Source: Streptococcus sciuri
Lineage (GTDB): Bacteria; Bacillota; Bacilli; Lactobacillales; Streptococcaceae
Length of the DNA stretch: 64,000 nt
Direction: 5' to 3'
Assembly (NCBI RefSeq): GCF_024814375.1
Contig: NZ_JANUXX010000001.1
Location: 372,001 to 436,000, forward strand
Below the pieces are notes generated by a model. The model saw only the letters and a list, made by a program, of their open reading frames with translations, did no database searches and was not told where the DNA came from. Position 1 is the first letter of the stretch. Each line of letters opens with the position of its first letter. Below, piece by piece: positions 1 through 9,990 of the stretch. The position numbers were made by a program, and so were the translations under genes.

Positions 1-352
1 GACCAATCAAAACATCATTTTCATAAACATCAAGTCCAATGATTTCATGATAATAAAATTCACCATCATCAAGATTAGATAAATTTTCCTCAGCAACTTT
101 TAAAGTGCAACCTTTGTATTTTTCAATATCATTAATATGATACATACCTTTAAATTTAACAATATCAAAATTCTTTTGTTTACGGTGACTAGCAATCTCA
201 ACTTCAATAATAAAACGGTCTTTATCATCAAAAATCGCTAATTTTGAACCTTTTTGAAAACGTTCTTCTGTAAAATCCGTCACAGATAACACACGCATCT
301 CACCTTGAAGACCTTGTGTATTGACAATTTTTCCAACATTAAAATAATTCAT
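1..352 (-). CDS. rimM: Ribosome maturation factor RimM (N-terminal part, cut by window edge)
   Basis: The reverse strand reads [18 protein letters not shown] and continues as a RimM N-terminal beta-barrel, including the family signature [12 protein letters not shown]. About 117 codons are present and the C-terminal PRC-barrel part lies outside the window. RimM binds ribosomal protein S19 and assists maturation of the 30S head, usually next to trmD. The ATG is preceded by GGAG at a normal distance. The product name is safe; the downstream partner cannot be seen. Confidence 0.9.
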   Translation of the reverse strand, partial: MNYFNVGKIVNTQGLQGEMRVLSVTDFTEERFQKGSKLAIFDDKDRFIIEVEIASHRKQKNFDIVKFKGMYHINDIEKYKGCTLKVAEENLSNLDDGEFYYHEIIGLDVYENDVLIG

Positions 353-432
353 GTCTACTCCACTTAACTTAGTCTTTATTATTGTACCATGATAGCGATG
401 AAAAACCAGCTGCACTCTGCAACTGGTCAAGA

Positions 433-504
433 TAGTCCGTACGGGATTCGAACCCGTGTTACCGCCGTGAAAAGGCGGTGTCTTAACCCCTTGACCAACG
501 GACC
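433..504 (-). tRNA. tRNA-Glu (UUC)
   Basis: A 72-nt cloverleaf on the minus strand. The acceptor arm GGTCCGT pairs with ACGGACT (first pair G-U), the anticodon stem CCGCC/GGCGG carries loop TTTTCAC with anticodon TTC, and the T-arm has GGTTCGAATCC. The 3' CCA is not encoded. It sits 30 nt from tRNA-Gln, in the same orientation. Confidence 0.97.
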
Positions 505-534
505 AAAATCAATGTATAAAACCAATGAGGTTCA

Positions 535-606
535 CTGGGGTAGCTGGATTCGAACCAACGCATGAGGGAGTCAAAGTCCCTTGCCTTACCGCTTGGCTAT
601 ACCCCA
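535..606 (-). tRNA. tRNA-Gln (UUG), copy 1
   Basis: A 72-nt cloverleaf on the minus strand. The acceptor TGGGGTA pairs with TACCCCA, and the anticodon stem AGGGA/TCCCT has loop CTTTGAC, anticodon TTG. The sequence is identical to the second copy at 35416-35487. It is followed (reverse strand) by tRNA-Glu. Confidence 0.97.
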
Positions 607-763
607 AAAGCAAATATCATTTTACAGGAAAACAAGAAAACTGTCAATAACTTTTTGAAAAAAATTCAATTATTTAAAGAAGTCATGTCATTAGGGAAAA
701 CTACATTGACAAAATACCTTATTTTTGGTATGCTTTTGGTACTTTAGGAAGTTAGGACATCAT

Positions 764-1318
764 ATGTATTACGTTTTAAAACATGATAAGGATAAGGTTT
801 ATCTGCGTGATGCGGATGGACATTTGCTTAAGCTAAAAAGGGAGTTATTTGATTTCAAAATAAAAGCCGGCGATCGTATAGAACTTTATCAGGACACTGA
901 TATGACAGTGGTCGTACCATTCGTTGAAGAAAAAGTACTTGAGATAGATGGGGAAAAATCCGTTAAATCTACTCTCCTACAAGGCATTTTAGACTTGTTT
1001 TTAGAGACACTCGCCATTCATAACAATCAGCTAGGCAACACCAAACAGATTTTTTCACAGTTTTTAATTACTTTATTTATGGCATGGAGTTTACTAGGTG
1101 TTATTATTATCGAAGTACTACTTTTTTTAGAATCTGTTTTGGTCTTTTTATGGAAGCTCTTTCTTCGTAGTTTCAAAGCTCTCCATTTGATAGACAATGG
1201 TAAACGTCTCCTCGAAAAACACAGACAAACAAAAAGCAATCAAATACAAAATAAAGTGATTGAAGAAAAAGAATACGACGACAGTGACACCTTCCAAGAA
1301 GATAACAAAAGTGAATGA
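764..1318 (+). CDS. Conserved membrane protein of unknown function
   Basis: 184 residues. The N-terminal ~70 residues are a basic, beta-rich soluble stretch (MYYVLKHDKDKVYLRD...) resembling a small nucleic-acid-binding or S1-like fold, but no family is assigned. A hydrophobic segment at about residues 100-140 (FLITLFMAWSLLGVIIIEVL...) would form one or two membrane passes, followed by a highly charged tail. The start at MYYV is chosen because AGGA precedes it at normal spacing; an ATG 39 nt upstream has no good ribosome site. The stop codon lies inside the hairpin shared with the converging ClC gene. Function unknown. Confidence 0.75.
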   Translation: MYYVLKHDKDKVYLRDADGHLLKLKRELFDFKIKAGDRIELYQDTDMTVVVPFVEEKVLEIDGEKSVKSTLLQGILDLFLETLAIHNNQLGNTKQIFSQFLITLFMAWSLLGVIIIEVLLFLESVLVFLWKLFLRSFKALHLIDNGKRLLEKHRQTKSNQIQNKVIEEKEYDDSDTFQEDNKSE

Positions 1319-1338
1319 GACGTCTCATTCACTTTTTT
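1307..1338. terminator. Bidirectional terminator
   Basis: A perfect 15+15 inverted repeat (arm AAAAGTGAATGAGAC) with A- and T-rich flanks. It lies between two converging genes, so it can end transcription in both directions. It contains the stop codon of the plus-strand gene. Confidence 0.85.
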
Positions 1339-2872
1339 AGGACATAAAATAAGCTCGAACAGCTCCAATTTCAGGTTCATTTACAACAAGAAAAATGGTG
1401 TCTCCTACTTGTAAAACCGTATCTCCAGAGACAACTTCTGCCTCACCTGTATGTAGCTGCGTTGTTATTAAAACATTTTTTGGCAATAGTAAGTCTTTCA
1501 CACGTTTTCCTGCCATTTTCTCTGAGACGGTGAGCTCTATCAAAGTTGGCTCTACGACTGATGTAGCTTTCTTAGGAGACATTTTATCCAACATAGCTTC
1601 ATAGATTGGTTCTCCTTTTAGCAAATCCATAACTAAATAAGCTACCAAAGTCACGATACCAAGTGCCATAAGTTGTCTCAAATCACCAACCATCTCGGTT
1701 ACCAAAATCATAGCAGTTAGCGGTGCTTTTGATACCGCTCCAAAGTAGCCCGCCATGCCAAGAGTAACAAATAAAGGCAAAAATTGTCGGCTAATAATGC
1801 CTAACTCGACTATTCCCAAACCAAATACCATACCTGAAAGCGCTCCAAGAGTTAGGATAGGGAGAAAAATGCCACCAGGAACACCACTACCATAGCTCAA
1901 CATGCTCCAGACAAAACGGATAACAAGGTACAAAAAAGCTGTCCAAATTCCTACCGAGCTACTAGGTAATGATACAATCAAGCTATTTCCACCTCCTAAA
2001 AGTTGTGGAAAAAAATACCCAATCGGAAAAAGAAAGAGCATAGCTAACACAACATAGAAAGGCGCTGGTAGATGACATATCTTTCCTAAAATCGTATAAC
2101 ATCTCCCAATATTGAGTACAGCCTTTTCATAGATATAGCCCGATATACCAAGTAAAAGACCTAAAAGTAAATAAATCCAATATTGATGAAGCTCTAAAAA
2201 TGCTAGTTTTTTTGGCATAGCAAGCACTGGATTTAACCCAAAAATATTTAAAGAAATGAAATTTGCGACAAGACTAGCGACGAGAGCTGTTATCCAGACC
2301 ATCCGTGAAAAGTGGTGGTAAACCTCCTCAACGACAAAAAGGAGACCAGCTATGGGGGCATTAAAAGCAGCTGATAGTCCTGCTGCAGCTCCACTAGCTA
2401 TCAGGATACGTTGTTCTGTTCGTCCTGCTTTCATGAGTTCTGACAGACCCTTACCTGCCATAGCCCCTAACTGGATACTAGGTCCCTCACGTCCTAACAT
2501 CAAGCCAGATGAAATAGCTAAAACACCACCTAAAAATTTGCGCCAAGCAACTGAGCACCAATTAGGATGCAAAAGCCCTTTCAATTCTCCCTCCACATGA
2601 GGAATTCCCGAACCTTTAATATTTGGATCTGACTTTATCAAAAAAGCTACGATAAGCGCTACGGTAAGGCTAAAAGCAATAATCACAATCAATATATACG
2701 GTTTATCATGCGATTCTTGATAAAGAGTGCGCACCTGTGTTAATAGCTTCTCAATCAGTAGGCGAAATACACCGACTAAGATCCCAACAAGCAATCCAAC
2801 CAAAACGCCTCGATAAACAGGTCTTAGGATTGACTCTGATGACAATTGATAATCTTGCTTATGACGCTCCAT
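1337..2872 (-). CDS. ClC-family H+/Cl- exchange transporter with C-terminal TrkA-C domain
   Basis: 511 residues. About ten membrane segments carry the ClC selectivity signatures GSGIPHVE, GREGPSIQLGAM and GSGVPGGIFLPIL. The last ~75 residues after the membrane part (ELTVSEKMAGKRVKDLLLP...GDTVLQVGDTIFLVV) form a RCK/TrkA-C type regulatory domain. A Glu in GREGP is the expected gating/proton glutamate. The protein exchanges chloride for protons across the membrane, often linked to acid tolerance. GGAG lies 4 nt before the ATG. A second, shorter ClC protein without TrkA-C is encoded at 15784-17013. Confidence 0.93.
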   Translation of the reverse strand: MERHKQDYQLSSESILRPVYRGVLVGLLVGILVGVFRLLIEKLLTQVRTLYQESHDKPYILIVIIAFSLTVALIVAFLIKSDPNIKGSGIPHVEGELKGLLHPNWCSVAWRKFLGGVLAISSGLMLGREGPSIQLGAMAGKGLSELMKAGRTEQRILIASGAAAGLSAAFNAPIAGLLFVVEEVYHHFSRMVWITALVASLVANFISLNIFGLNPVLAMPKKLAFLELHQYWIYLLLGLLLGISGYIYEKAVLNIGRCYTILGKICHLPAPFYVVLAMLFLFPIGYFFPQLLGGGNSLIVSLPSSSVGIWTAFLYLVIRFVWSMLSYGSGVPGGIFLPILTLGALSGMVFGLGIVELGIISRQFLPLFVTLGMAGYFGAVSKAPLTAMILVTEMVGDLRQLMALGIVTLVAYLVMDLLKGEPIYEAMLDKMSPKKATSVVEPTLIELTVSEKMAGKRVKDLLLPKNVLITTQLHTGEAEVVSGDTVLQVGDTIFLVVNEPEIGAVRAYFMS

Positions 2873-2985
2873 GACACTCCATTCCGATGAATCTCTTTCA
2901 CTCCTTAGTTGTTTATTGTATCAAAATTCTAAACAAATAGCGATAGTTCCCAAAAAATCGTAAGGAGTTCCTCACGACTATACTC

Positions 2986-4260
2986 TTAATGATGATTCTG
3001 ATAGACAACTACACCGTCTGCCACAGTGTACTTCACTACTCCTTTGAGACTTTCTCCAATAAAAGGCGAATTAGCTGCTTTTGAGGCAAATTGACTCGTT
3101 ACTATACGTTCCTCTTTATCTGCAAAGATAACTAAATCTGCTGGGCCACCTTCCGCTAAGTAGCCTGCATCAAAGCCATAAAGTTGAGCTGGATTAATTG
3201 TCATTTTTGCTAAATAATCTAATAAACTCAAGTGTCCTGCGGCAACTAAGTAAGTGAGTCCAAGCGATAGCGATGTTTCAAGACCTGTCATGCCAGATGG
3301 CGCTTTAGTAATATCGTCGACTGCTTTTTCATCTGCGTGATGAGGGGCATGATCCGTTGCAATGACAGAAATAACACCTTTTTTTAGTCCTTCAATAACA
3401 GCTAAACGGTCGCTTTCAAGACGAAGTGGTGGATTCATTTTAGCGTTAGCACCAGCAGACAAGAGCAGACTCTCCGTCTTAGAAAAATGCTGAGGAGATA
3501 CTTCTGCTGTAACCTTGGCACCCAGTCCCTGGATAAACTCAACTAATGCGACAGACTCTGCCTTAGACAAGTGCTGAATGTGAAGACGTGCTTCCTCTGC
3601 ATAGGCAATCATCACATCACGCGCCACCATGCTGTATTCTGCCACACCAGTCGCCCCACAGACATGAAATGCTTTACGTGCAATATCCTCATTAAGTCCC
3701 AAAACACCATTCAGCTCTGGATCTTCCTCATGAAGAGAAATCAGTGCATCACTTTTTTTAGCTAATTTCAAAGCGTTACGCAAAGTTTTAGTAGAAGTCA
3801 GAGGAATACCGTCATCTGAGAAACCAGCTGCACCTGCCTCTAAAAGAGCAGAAAAATCCGTCAAATGCTGACCATCAAAACTTTCTGTGATGCTCGCTAC
3901 ACTGTAGATGTGAATAGCTTCCTTGTAAGCAGAAGCTAAAACCTCTTTCAATGTATCCACCGTTGAAATGGTCGGTGTCGTGTTAGCCATCATGACTACA
4001 GACGTCACACCACCTGCTGCTGCTGCCAATGCTCCTGTATGAATATCTTCTTTATGAGTTTGACCAGGTTCACGAAAGTGAACGTGAATGTCCACCAAAC
4101 CCGGTGCTACAATAAGCCCTGTAGCATCAATGATTTCAGCGCTAGCTTCTTCAATCGAATCAGCAATTTTAATAATTTTTTTGCCGTCAACAAGAACATC
4201 TGCAACCTGATCAAAGCCAGATTTGGGATCAACAACACGACCATTTTTAATTAATAACAT
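2986..4260 (-). CDS. pyrC: Dihydroorotase
   Basis: 424 residues, a normal size for class I dihydroorotase. It catalyses cyclisation of N-carbamoyl-aspartate to dihydroorotate, step 3 of UMP synthesis, in the cytosol. Zinc ligands H59 and H61 are seen in [11 protein letters not shown], and the later ATDHAPHH motif holds the catalytic Asp. The start at MLLIKNGR is preferred over an upstream ATG 42 nt earlier because the domain begins there and GTGAG precedes it, although that ribosome site is weak. It is the last gene of the pyr operon, 7 nt after the peptidase-like gene. Confidence 0.96.
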   Translation of the reverse strand: MLLIKNGRVVDPKSGFDQVADVLVDGKKIIKIADSIEEASAEIIDATGLIVAPGLVDIHVHFREPGQTHKEDIHTGALAAAAGGVTSVVMMANTTPTISTVDTLKEVLASAYKEAIHIYSVASITESFDGQHLTDFSALLEAGAAGFSDDGIPLTSTKTLRNALKLAKKSDALISLHEEDPELNGVLGLNEDIARKAFHVCGATGVAEYSMVARDVMIAYAEEARLHIQHLSKAESVALVEFIQGLGAKVTAEVSPQHFSKTESLLLSAGANAKMNPPLRLESDRLAVIEGLKKGVISVIATDHAPHHADEKAVDDITKAPSGMTGLETSLSLGLTYLVAAGHLSLLDYLAKMTINPAQLYGFDAGYLAEGGPADLVIFADKEERIVTSQFASKAANSPFIGESLKGVVKYTVADGVVVYQNHH

Positions 4261-4267
4261 ACTAAAC

Positions 4268-4990
4268 TCACTTTCTAAATTGATAAGTTTCATTTTCAGC
4301 ATTTATCTGCGACAATGCGCCATTTTGGATACGGTAAGCTTCACCGTAAATCATTTCAACAGTTCCATTCCCATACAGAAAACTACCGTCACAAATGGCG
4401 TAAAAACAGCGACCATTACTATCTGGATAGATAATATCTTCGAAAACACGAAGCCCATCAAGTATGTGATGCTTTGTTTCTTGATAGTGTGGAATTAACT
4501 GGACTTGGGTAATTCCAAGACCAGCTAAAAAACGCTGATAATCTTTTGAAATCGCTTCGCCTGCTTCTTCTGGTTGTGCATAAACAAGCTCCGCCGCATT
4601 CATAGAACCTGCACTTGAGCCGATGACAAGTTTATTGCTGCTTTGCAGCAGTTCACGCATACTAACTGAATTCAGAAAAGCATTCTGCGTAGGCACATGC
4701 CCACCCGCTAAGAAAAGCAAGTCCGCCTCAGCTACCAAGCTAAAAGCCTGATTTGCCGTTCGATTATCCAGCACCGCATATTTTTCAAATGTCATGCCTT
4801 CGGCTTCAAAAGCCGTTTTTACATCAGCAGCATATTGATCTGTAAACGTGTTATCGTTCGGATCCGAACATACAAAAAGAGCGCTAAACTTGCTAGGTAG
4901 ATGTTCTTTCAAAAGATTAACAAAAGCATTTGCGGGATTAAGACGTCTTTTTTCATAAATGATGGGATTACTTGCTAAAAAATAAATCAT
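4268..4990 (-). CDS. Peptidase E-like (S51 family) / class I glutamine-amidotransferase-like protein
   Basis: 240 residues with the alpha/beta fold of dipeptidase E. The nucleophile elbow [13 protein letters not shown] (around residue 125) holds the Ser of the S51 catalytic site, and [10 protein letters not shown] before it is a typical strand-turn. Family members cleave N-terminal Asp-Xaa dipeptides. It lies between ung and pyrC with 12 and 7 nt gaps, so it is co-transcribed. An aspartyl-dipeptide hydrolase could feed aspartate into pyrimidine synthesis, but this is inference. The RBS is weak (GGGAAA). Confidence 0.85.
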   Translation of the reverse strand: MIYFLASNPIIYEKRRLNPANAFVNLLKEHLPSKFSALFVCSDPNDNTFTDQYAADVKTAFEAEGMTFEKYAVLDNRTANQAFSLVAEADLLFLAGGHVPTQNAFLNSVSMRELLQSSNKLVIGSSAGSMNAAELVYAQPEEAGEAISKDYQRFLAGLGITQVQLIPHYQETKHHILDGLRVFEDIIYPDSNGRCFYAICDGSFLYGNGTVEMIYGEAYRIQNGALSQINAENETYQFRK

Positions 4991-5002
4991 CTGTTTTTCC
5001 CA

Positions 5003-5656
5003 TTATTTTAACCAATCGATTGCTTCAAGCCCGTCTTGAGTTAAATAAGCATTTGCTCGTGAAAAAGGGTGGCTACCAAAGAAACCACGATATGCTGAAA
5101 GTGGACTTGGGTGTGCACTTTCAATGACATGATGAATTGGATTAGTAATCAACGCCTTTTTCTTACGAGCATATCCACCCCAAAGAATAAAGACAACAGG
5201 CGTTTCCTTTTGATTGACTACTTTAATGATAGCATCTGTGAAAGGTTCCCAAATGAGCCCAGCATGTCCGTTTGCTCTCCCAGCAGGCACTGTCAAGCAG
5301 GCGTTTAGAAGCAACACCCCTTGCTGTGCCCATGGTGTCAAATCATGATGGTCACGTTGTCCTAAATCATCTGATAATTCTTTAAGAATATTTTGAAGAG
5401 ACGGTGGTGCAGGAATATTCTCTGGGACAGAAAAGGACAATCCCTGTGCCTGATTAGGACCGTGATAGGGATCTTGACCTAAAATAACCACTCTGACCTC
5501 CTCTAGAGGAGTCATCTGTATCGCATTAAAAACTTTCTCTCGTGGCGGATAAATCACACCATGAGCGTACTCATAATCCATAAATTGGTTAATTTTAGCA
5601 AAGTAACGTTCTGGTACTTCTTGCTTAATCAAAGCATGCCAGCTCGAATGCTCCAT
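5003..5656 (-). CDS. ung: Uracil-DNA glycosylase
   Basis: 217 residues, family 1 UDG. It removes uracil from DNA in base-excision repair. The water-activating motif GQDPYHG is at residues 60-66 (catalytic D62), and the DNA-intercalation loop [10 protein letters not shown] is near residue 180. AGGAG precedes the ATG at good spacing. It sits between pyrE and the peptidase-like gene in the pyr operon. Proximity to pyrC is common in streptococci. Confidence 0.97.
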   Translation of the reverse strand: MEHSSWHALIKQEVPERYFAKINQFMDYEYAHGVIYPPREKVFNAIQMTPLEEVRVVILGQDPYHGPNQAQGLSFSVPENIPAPPSLQNILKELSDDLGQRDHHDLTPWAQQGVLLLNACLTVPAGRANGHAGLIWEPFTDAIIKVVNQKETPVVFILWGGYARKKKALITNPIHHVIESAHPSPLSAYRGFFGSHPFSRANAYLTQDGLEAIDWLK

Positions 5657-5733
5657 AGATTTCTCCTCTTGTCAGGGATTGTTTAACTTTTAAATAGCAA
5701 ATCACAACAAACAAAGCATTTCGATGAATCATT

Positions 5734-6363
5734 TTAGTCTTGCCAAGTTTCTTGATTATCCTTAAATCTTTTCAGTAAAGTCAGACCATCTGCATCAATG
5801 TATCCTTGCACTTTAGCAACTTTGATTAACTCACTATAATTAGACAAAGTGACTAATTTCACACCAGCTGCAGTAAAGTTTTGACTTGCTTTTAGCAGCT
5901 CATAGGTAAAGATAGCTGCCACGCCGAGAACATCTGCTCCCTCGCGCTTAGCTGCTGACACCGCTTCCAGTACAGATCCTCCTGTCGAAATCAAATCCTC
6001 AATGATGACCATTTTTTGACCTTTGACCACACGACCTTCAATTTGATTACCAGCACCGTGATCTTTTGGTTTGCTACGGATATAGGCAAATGGCAACCGC
6101 ATCTTATCAGCAATAATCGCTCCGTGTGGGATACCTGCAGTCGCAGTCCCTGCGATAACCTCAACGTCAGGAAAAGCTTTTTTGATTGTCTCTACAAAAC
6201 CGTCCTCAATCAAGGTACGTGTCTCTGGATAAGAGAGGGTGATGCGATTATCTGTGTAAATTGGAGATTTAATCCCACTTGCCCAAGTAAACGGTTCATT
6301 TGGTTTGAGATAAACAGCCTTGATGTCCAATAAATCACGTGCAATGTCTTTAGCTAATGTCAT
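5734..6363 (-). CDS. pyrE: Orotate phosphoribosyltransferase
   Basis: 209 residues. It adds ribose-5-phosphate from PRPP to orotate, giving OMP. The PRPP-binding signature [17 protein letters not shown] is seen in the second half, and [13 protein letters not shown] forms the mobile catalytic loop. The ATG follows AAGGAG. It is preceded by a 65-codon gene and followed by ung in the pyr operon. Confidence 0.97.
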   Translation of the reverse strand: MTLAKDIARDLLDIKAVYLKPNEPFTWASGIKSPIYTDNRITLSYPETRTLIEDGFVETIKKAFPDVEVIAGTATAGIPHGAIIADKMRLPFAYIRSKPKDHGAGNQIEGRVVKGQKMVIIEDLISTGGSVLEAVSAAKREGADVLGVAAIFTYELLKASQNFTAAGVKLVTLSNYSELIKVAKVQGYIDADGLTLLKRFKDNQETWQD

Positions 6364-6384
6364 GTTTTTTCTCCTTTGATATCT

Positions 6385-6582
6385 TTAGATACGAGCAGTT
6401 TCCATATGCCCATCGTAACGTGTTACTTTATAACCGCCTAAAAAAGCAGGCTCTATGCGTGACCCTTTATCTCCCCTATAACTGTCACCAAATAAAGAAG
6501 AGACGAAATGTTCCTGTTTACCATCATCATAGCAATAGCGAAAACCATCACCGAAAATATCTTTGAATATTACTTTTCCCAT
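6385..6582 (-). CDS. Small protein of unknown function inside the pyr operon
   Basis: 65 residues (MGKVIFKDIFGDGFRYCYDDGKQEHF...), rich in Gly, Asp and aromatics, with no membrane segment. It starts 5 nt after pyrF and uses an AGGAA ribosome site formed by the last pyrF codons. It ends 21 nt before pyrE. This spacing and its reading direction support a real translated gene. I recognise no family. It could be lineage-specific, or the remnant of a longer gene. Confidence 0.55.
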   Translation of the reverse strand: MGKVIFKDIFGDGFRYCYDDGKQEHFVSSLFGDSYRGDKGSRIEPAFLGGYKVTRYDGHMETARI

Positions 6583-6587
6583 TTACT

Positions 6588-7283
6588 TTATTCCTGATTC
6601 CATTCCTTATAAACTGCCTTGTAGGCTGCAACTGGATCTGTAGCTTGTGTTATAGGACGCCCAACAACAATATAATCACTTCCAATAACCCTTGCTTGAG
6701 CCGGTGTCACCACTCGCTTTTGATCACCTGTTTGGCTACCCTTAGGACGAATACCAGGTGTCAAGCAGATAAAAGCAGAAGACGTTGCCCTCTTAATCAC
6801 CTCAACCTCACAAGCGGAACAAACGACGCCATCAAGTCCAGCTTCTGCAGTCTTTTGTGCATAGTGAATGACTGATTCAGCAAGACTTGTTTGGATATTT
6901 TGATCACTGTGCATCTGATTTTCACTAGTTGAAGTCAATTGGGTAACCGCTATTAACTTACCGTTTTGACCAAATCCTTGTCGAGCAGCCTTCATCATTT
7001 CTACCCCTCCTGCGGCATGGACATTGGTCATATCAACCCCCAATTGCGCAAGCACTTTCATAGCAGATTTGACTGTATTTGGAATATCATGCAATTTCAA
7101 GTCCAAAAAGACACTATGCCCTAGTTCTTTAACATAAGAAACAATCTCACTGCCACAAGCATAGTAGAGCTCCATACCAATCTTGACATAAAGCTTTTCT
7201 TCTTTTGGAAATCGTGCCAAGAAAGTCTTAACCTCAGAAGAAGAGGGAAAATCAAGAGCTATAATCGGACGTTCTTCAATCAT
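6588..7283 (-). CDS. pyrF: Orotidine-5'-phosphate decarboxylase
   Basis: 231 residues, TIM barrel. It decarboxylates OMP to UMP, the last step of the pathway. The catalytic array [11 protein letters not shown] (Asp-x-Lys-x-x-Asp) and the phosphate loop [11 protein letters not shown] are present. The start MIEERPII is fixed by GGAGG 6 nt upstream; the open frame extends 48 nt further but into the attenuator terminator. It has its own promoter and PyrR attenuator, so it can be controlled apart from pyrK-pyrD. Confidence 0.97.
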   Translation of the reverse strand: MIEERPIIALDFPSSSEVKTFLARFPKEEKLYVKIGMELYYACGSEIVSYVKELGHSVFLDLKLHDIPNTVKSAMKVLAQLGVDMTNVHAAGGVEMMKAARQGFGQNGKLIAVTQLTSTSENQMHSDQNIQTSLAESVIHYAQKTAEAGLDGVVCSACEVEVIKRATSSAFICLTPGIRPKGSQTGDQKRVVTPAQARVIGSDYIVVGRPITQATDPVAAYKAVYKEWNQE

Positions 7284-7284
7284 T

Positions 7285-7395
7285 TTTTCCTCCATACACA
7301 AAAACCCCACCCCAAAGAGGCAAGGTGACACAAAAATGGGTAAACCATACCCCTGTTACTTTCTCGCAGACACCTTATCAGCCTCTCTGGACTAT
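7285..7395 (-). promoter_or_regulatory. PyrR-dependent attenuator of pyrF
   Basis: Minus-strand RNA contains AGTCCAGAGAGGCT (7380-7393), matching the PyrR anti-antiterminator loop consensus. A terminator stem follows: CCTTGCCTC with GGGGTGGGG (7305-7325, several G-U pairs, 3-nt loop) and then T5. With UMP, PyrR binds the first element and lets the terminator form. This predicts repression of pyrF and downstream genes by pyrimidines. Confidence 0.85.
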
Positions 7396-7422
7396 CTTTA
7401 AAGGTTATTTATTATAACGTTT

Positions 7423-8402
<980 letters not shown>

Positions 8403-9179
8403 TTACTCTAAGATAATGCTGCCTGTCTCAAATACAGGACCTTCCTCACAAACACGTTTATTCGCAACATTTGATTGTTCTCTAAGGTGTACTACACAAG
8501 CATAGCAAGCCCCCATACCACATGCCATACGTGACTCTAGAGAAATATACGCATGAGGATGCTTTTCAAATTTACGATCAACATAGGCTAGCATCCCTAG
8601 CGCTCCACAAGCATAAACCGCATCAAACGTCTGTGTCATCTCGTCAATCACTGTTGAGACATAGCCTTTAATACCGTAGGAGCCATCATCTGTGGTCACA
8701 ATAACATCAGCATAGCATGCCAATTCATTTTCCAAAATAACCGCATCTGCAGTTGCAAATCCTAAGACCGCTGTCACACAAACACCACGTTCATGCAATT
8801 GCTTTGCAAGCTCGACAAGAGGAGGGACACCAATTCCACCTCCAACAATTAAAGCAGCCTCTTTTTCTTCTAAAAAATCAATATGAAAACCATTGCCCTG
8901 TGGTCCCATACAATCTAAAATATCACCTGCACAAAGTTTGCTAAATAGCTCTGTACCTGCACCTTCAATCCGATAAACAAGCGTCACTTCTTTCTTTGTC
9001 TTATCCACTTGTGAAATCGAAATAGGTCTACGCAAAAGCTTAGTGGCATCTGGCACACGAATATGCAAAAACTGCCCGATTGTCATACTATCGACCAAAT
9101 CACCTGTCAGAACCATCTCATAAATACGCGGTGCTATCTCACGTTGTGAGACAATTATCATATTTTCCTTTAGTAGCAT
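8403..9179 (-). CDS. pyrK: Dihydroorotate dehydrogenase B, electron-transfer subunit
   Basis: 258 residues, ferredoxin-reductase type. It carries FAD and a 2Fe-2S cluster and passes electrons from PyrD to NAD+. RRPISISQV is the FAD-binding motif, LIVGGGIGVPPLVELAK the nucleotide-binding loop, and the cluster cysteines are in MACGMGACYACVVHL plus a last Cys in VCEEGPVF. AGGAGG 7 nt upstream supports the first ATG, six codons before an alternative Met. It is the first gene of the pyr operon after the PyrR leader. Confidence 0.95.
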   Translation of the reverse strand: MLLKENMIIVSQREIAPRIYEMVLTGDLVDSMTIGQFLHIRVPDATKLLRRPISISQVDKTKKEVTLVYRIEGAGTELFSKLCAGDILDCMGPQGNGFHIDFLEEKEAALIVGGGIGVPPLVELAKQLHERGVCVTAVLGFATADAVILENELACYADVIVTTDDGSYGIKGYVSTVIDEMTQTFDAVYACGALGMLAYVDRKFEKHPHAYISLESRMACGMGACYACVVHLREQSNVANKRVCEEGPVFETGSIILE

Positions 9180-9189
9180 GTACTTGCCT

Positions 9190-9300
9190 CCTTAGCAAAA
9201 AAACTCGCTCCAAAGAGGCGAGGTACACAAAAATAGTAGGAAAGAATACTTCCAAACTTTTTATTCGTACCCCTTCTTAGCCTCTCTGGACTATGTTAAA
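9190..9300 (-). promoter_or_regulatory. PyrR-dependent attenuator of pyrK-pyrD
   Basis: The minus strand contains AGTCCAGAGAGGCT at 9279-9292, identical to the pyrF copy. It ends in a terminator hairpin with arms CTCGC/GCGAG (9204-9222) and a T7 run just before the pyrK ribosome site. It is the same UMP/PyrR mechanism as at pyrF; only the loop and terminator cores are conserved between the two copies. Confidence 0.87.
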
Positions 9301-9316
9301 GGGTTGCACGTTCTCC

Positions 9317-9345
9317 ATTCTAGCATTTCTAACAATCATTATCAA
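9317..9345 (-). promoter_or_regulatory. Promoter of pyrK-pyrD
   Basis: TTGATA, 17 nt, TAGAAT preceded by TGC (extended -10) on the minus strand, upstream of the attenuator. Confidence 0.75.
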
Positions 9346-9350
9346 GAACG

Positions 9351-9866
9351 TTAATTATCAAAACTGACATCTGTGCCATTTTCAGTGACTAAAGTCTTTG
9401 CGACAATGGAAGCAACCTGTGCTTGCATCTCATCATCAAACCCACTTAAAGAACGATAGATAGTAATAAGAGACGTGTAAACGTCTGATAAAACAGCAAA
9501 GCCGACATGCCCCTTGTCCTTAATAATGGCTTGAAAAACTTCCTTACTCTGACAGATTTCAAAGATATTTTCAATTCCAGCAAGCCAAGTCTCAACAACT
9601 TCCAAAGTTCTATCCATAAGCTTAAAAGAGGATTCATCATACCAAAAAATAGATTGAATCAAGCGTGTTTGCTTTTCCATAGCATCAATAGCCTGCAAAA
9701 TATCCTTTGTATCATTTTTAACTTGTGCTGTAGAATATCCTGTCCCCTGCAATGAACTTGACTTATCCAGCCATCTCAGCTCATCACGAAAGAGTGTCAC
9801 AAAATGGATACTGACTAATAATTTTTGAATTTTCAACTGATGCTTATCTTGTTGTTCATTGGACAC
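9351..9866 (-). CDS. Conserved hypothetical protein, mostly helical
   Basis: 171 residues (MSNEQQDKHQLKIQKLLVSIHFVTLFRDEL...), predicted almost entirely alpha-helical, soluble, with no signal or membrane segment and an acidic C-terminus. I do not recognise a family or motif. A weak AGG-type ribosome site precedes the ATG. It ends just upstream of the pyrK promoter and lies between the pyr operon and the restriction-modification pair. Its base composition resembles the core genes more than the AT-rich pair. Confidence 0.7.
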   Translation of the reverse strand: MSNEQQDKHQLKIQKLLVSIHFVTLFRDELRWLDKSSSLQGTGYSTAQVKNDTKDILQAIDAMEKQTRLIQSIFWYDESSFKLMDRTLEVVETWLAGIENIFEICQSKEVFQAIIKDKGHVGFAVLSDVYTSLITIYRSLSGFDDEMQAQVASIVAKTLVTENGTDVSFDN

Positions 9867-9990
9867 TGAACCCTACCTGCTACTTCTATCAAGACTATAT
9901 AACACCTCAAATATAACACAATCGCTCTAAAAAAGCAAACAAATCCGCATGCTTATCAATATTTCAACAAAGAAATTTGCTATAAAATGA

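Noticed and set aside
562..747. 61-codon open frame starting inside tRNA-Gln
   Set aside because: It begins within the complement of the tRNA and has no ribosome site; translation is not credible.
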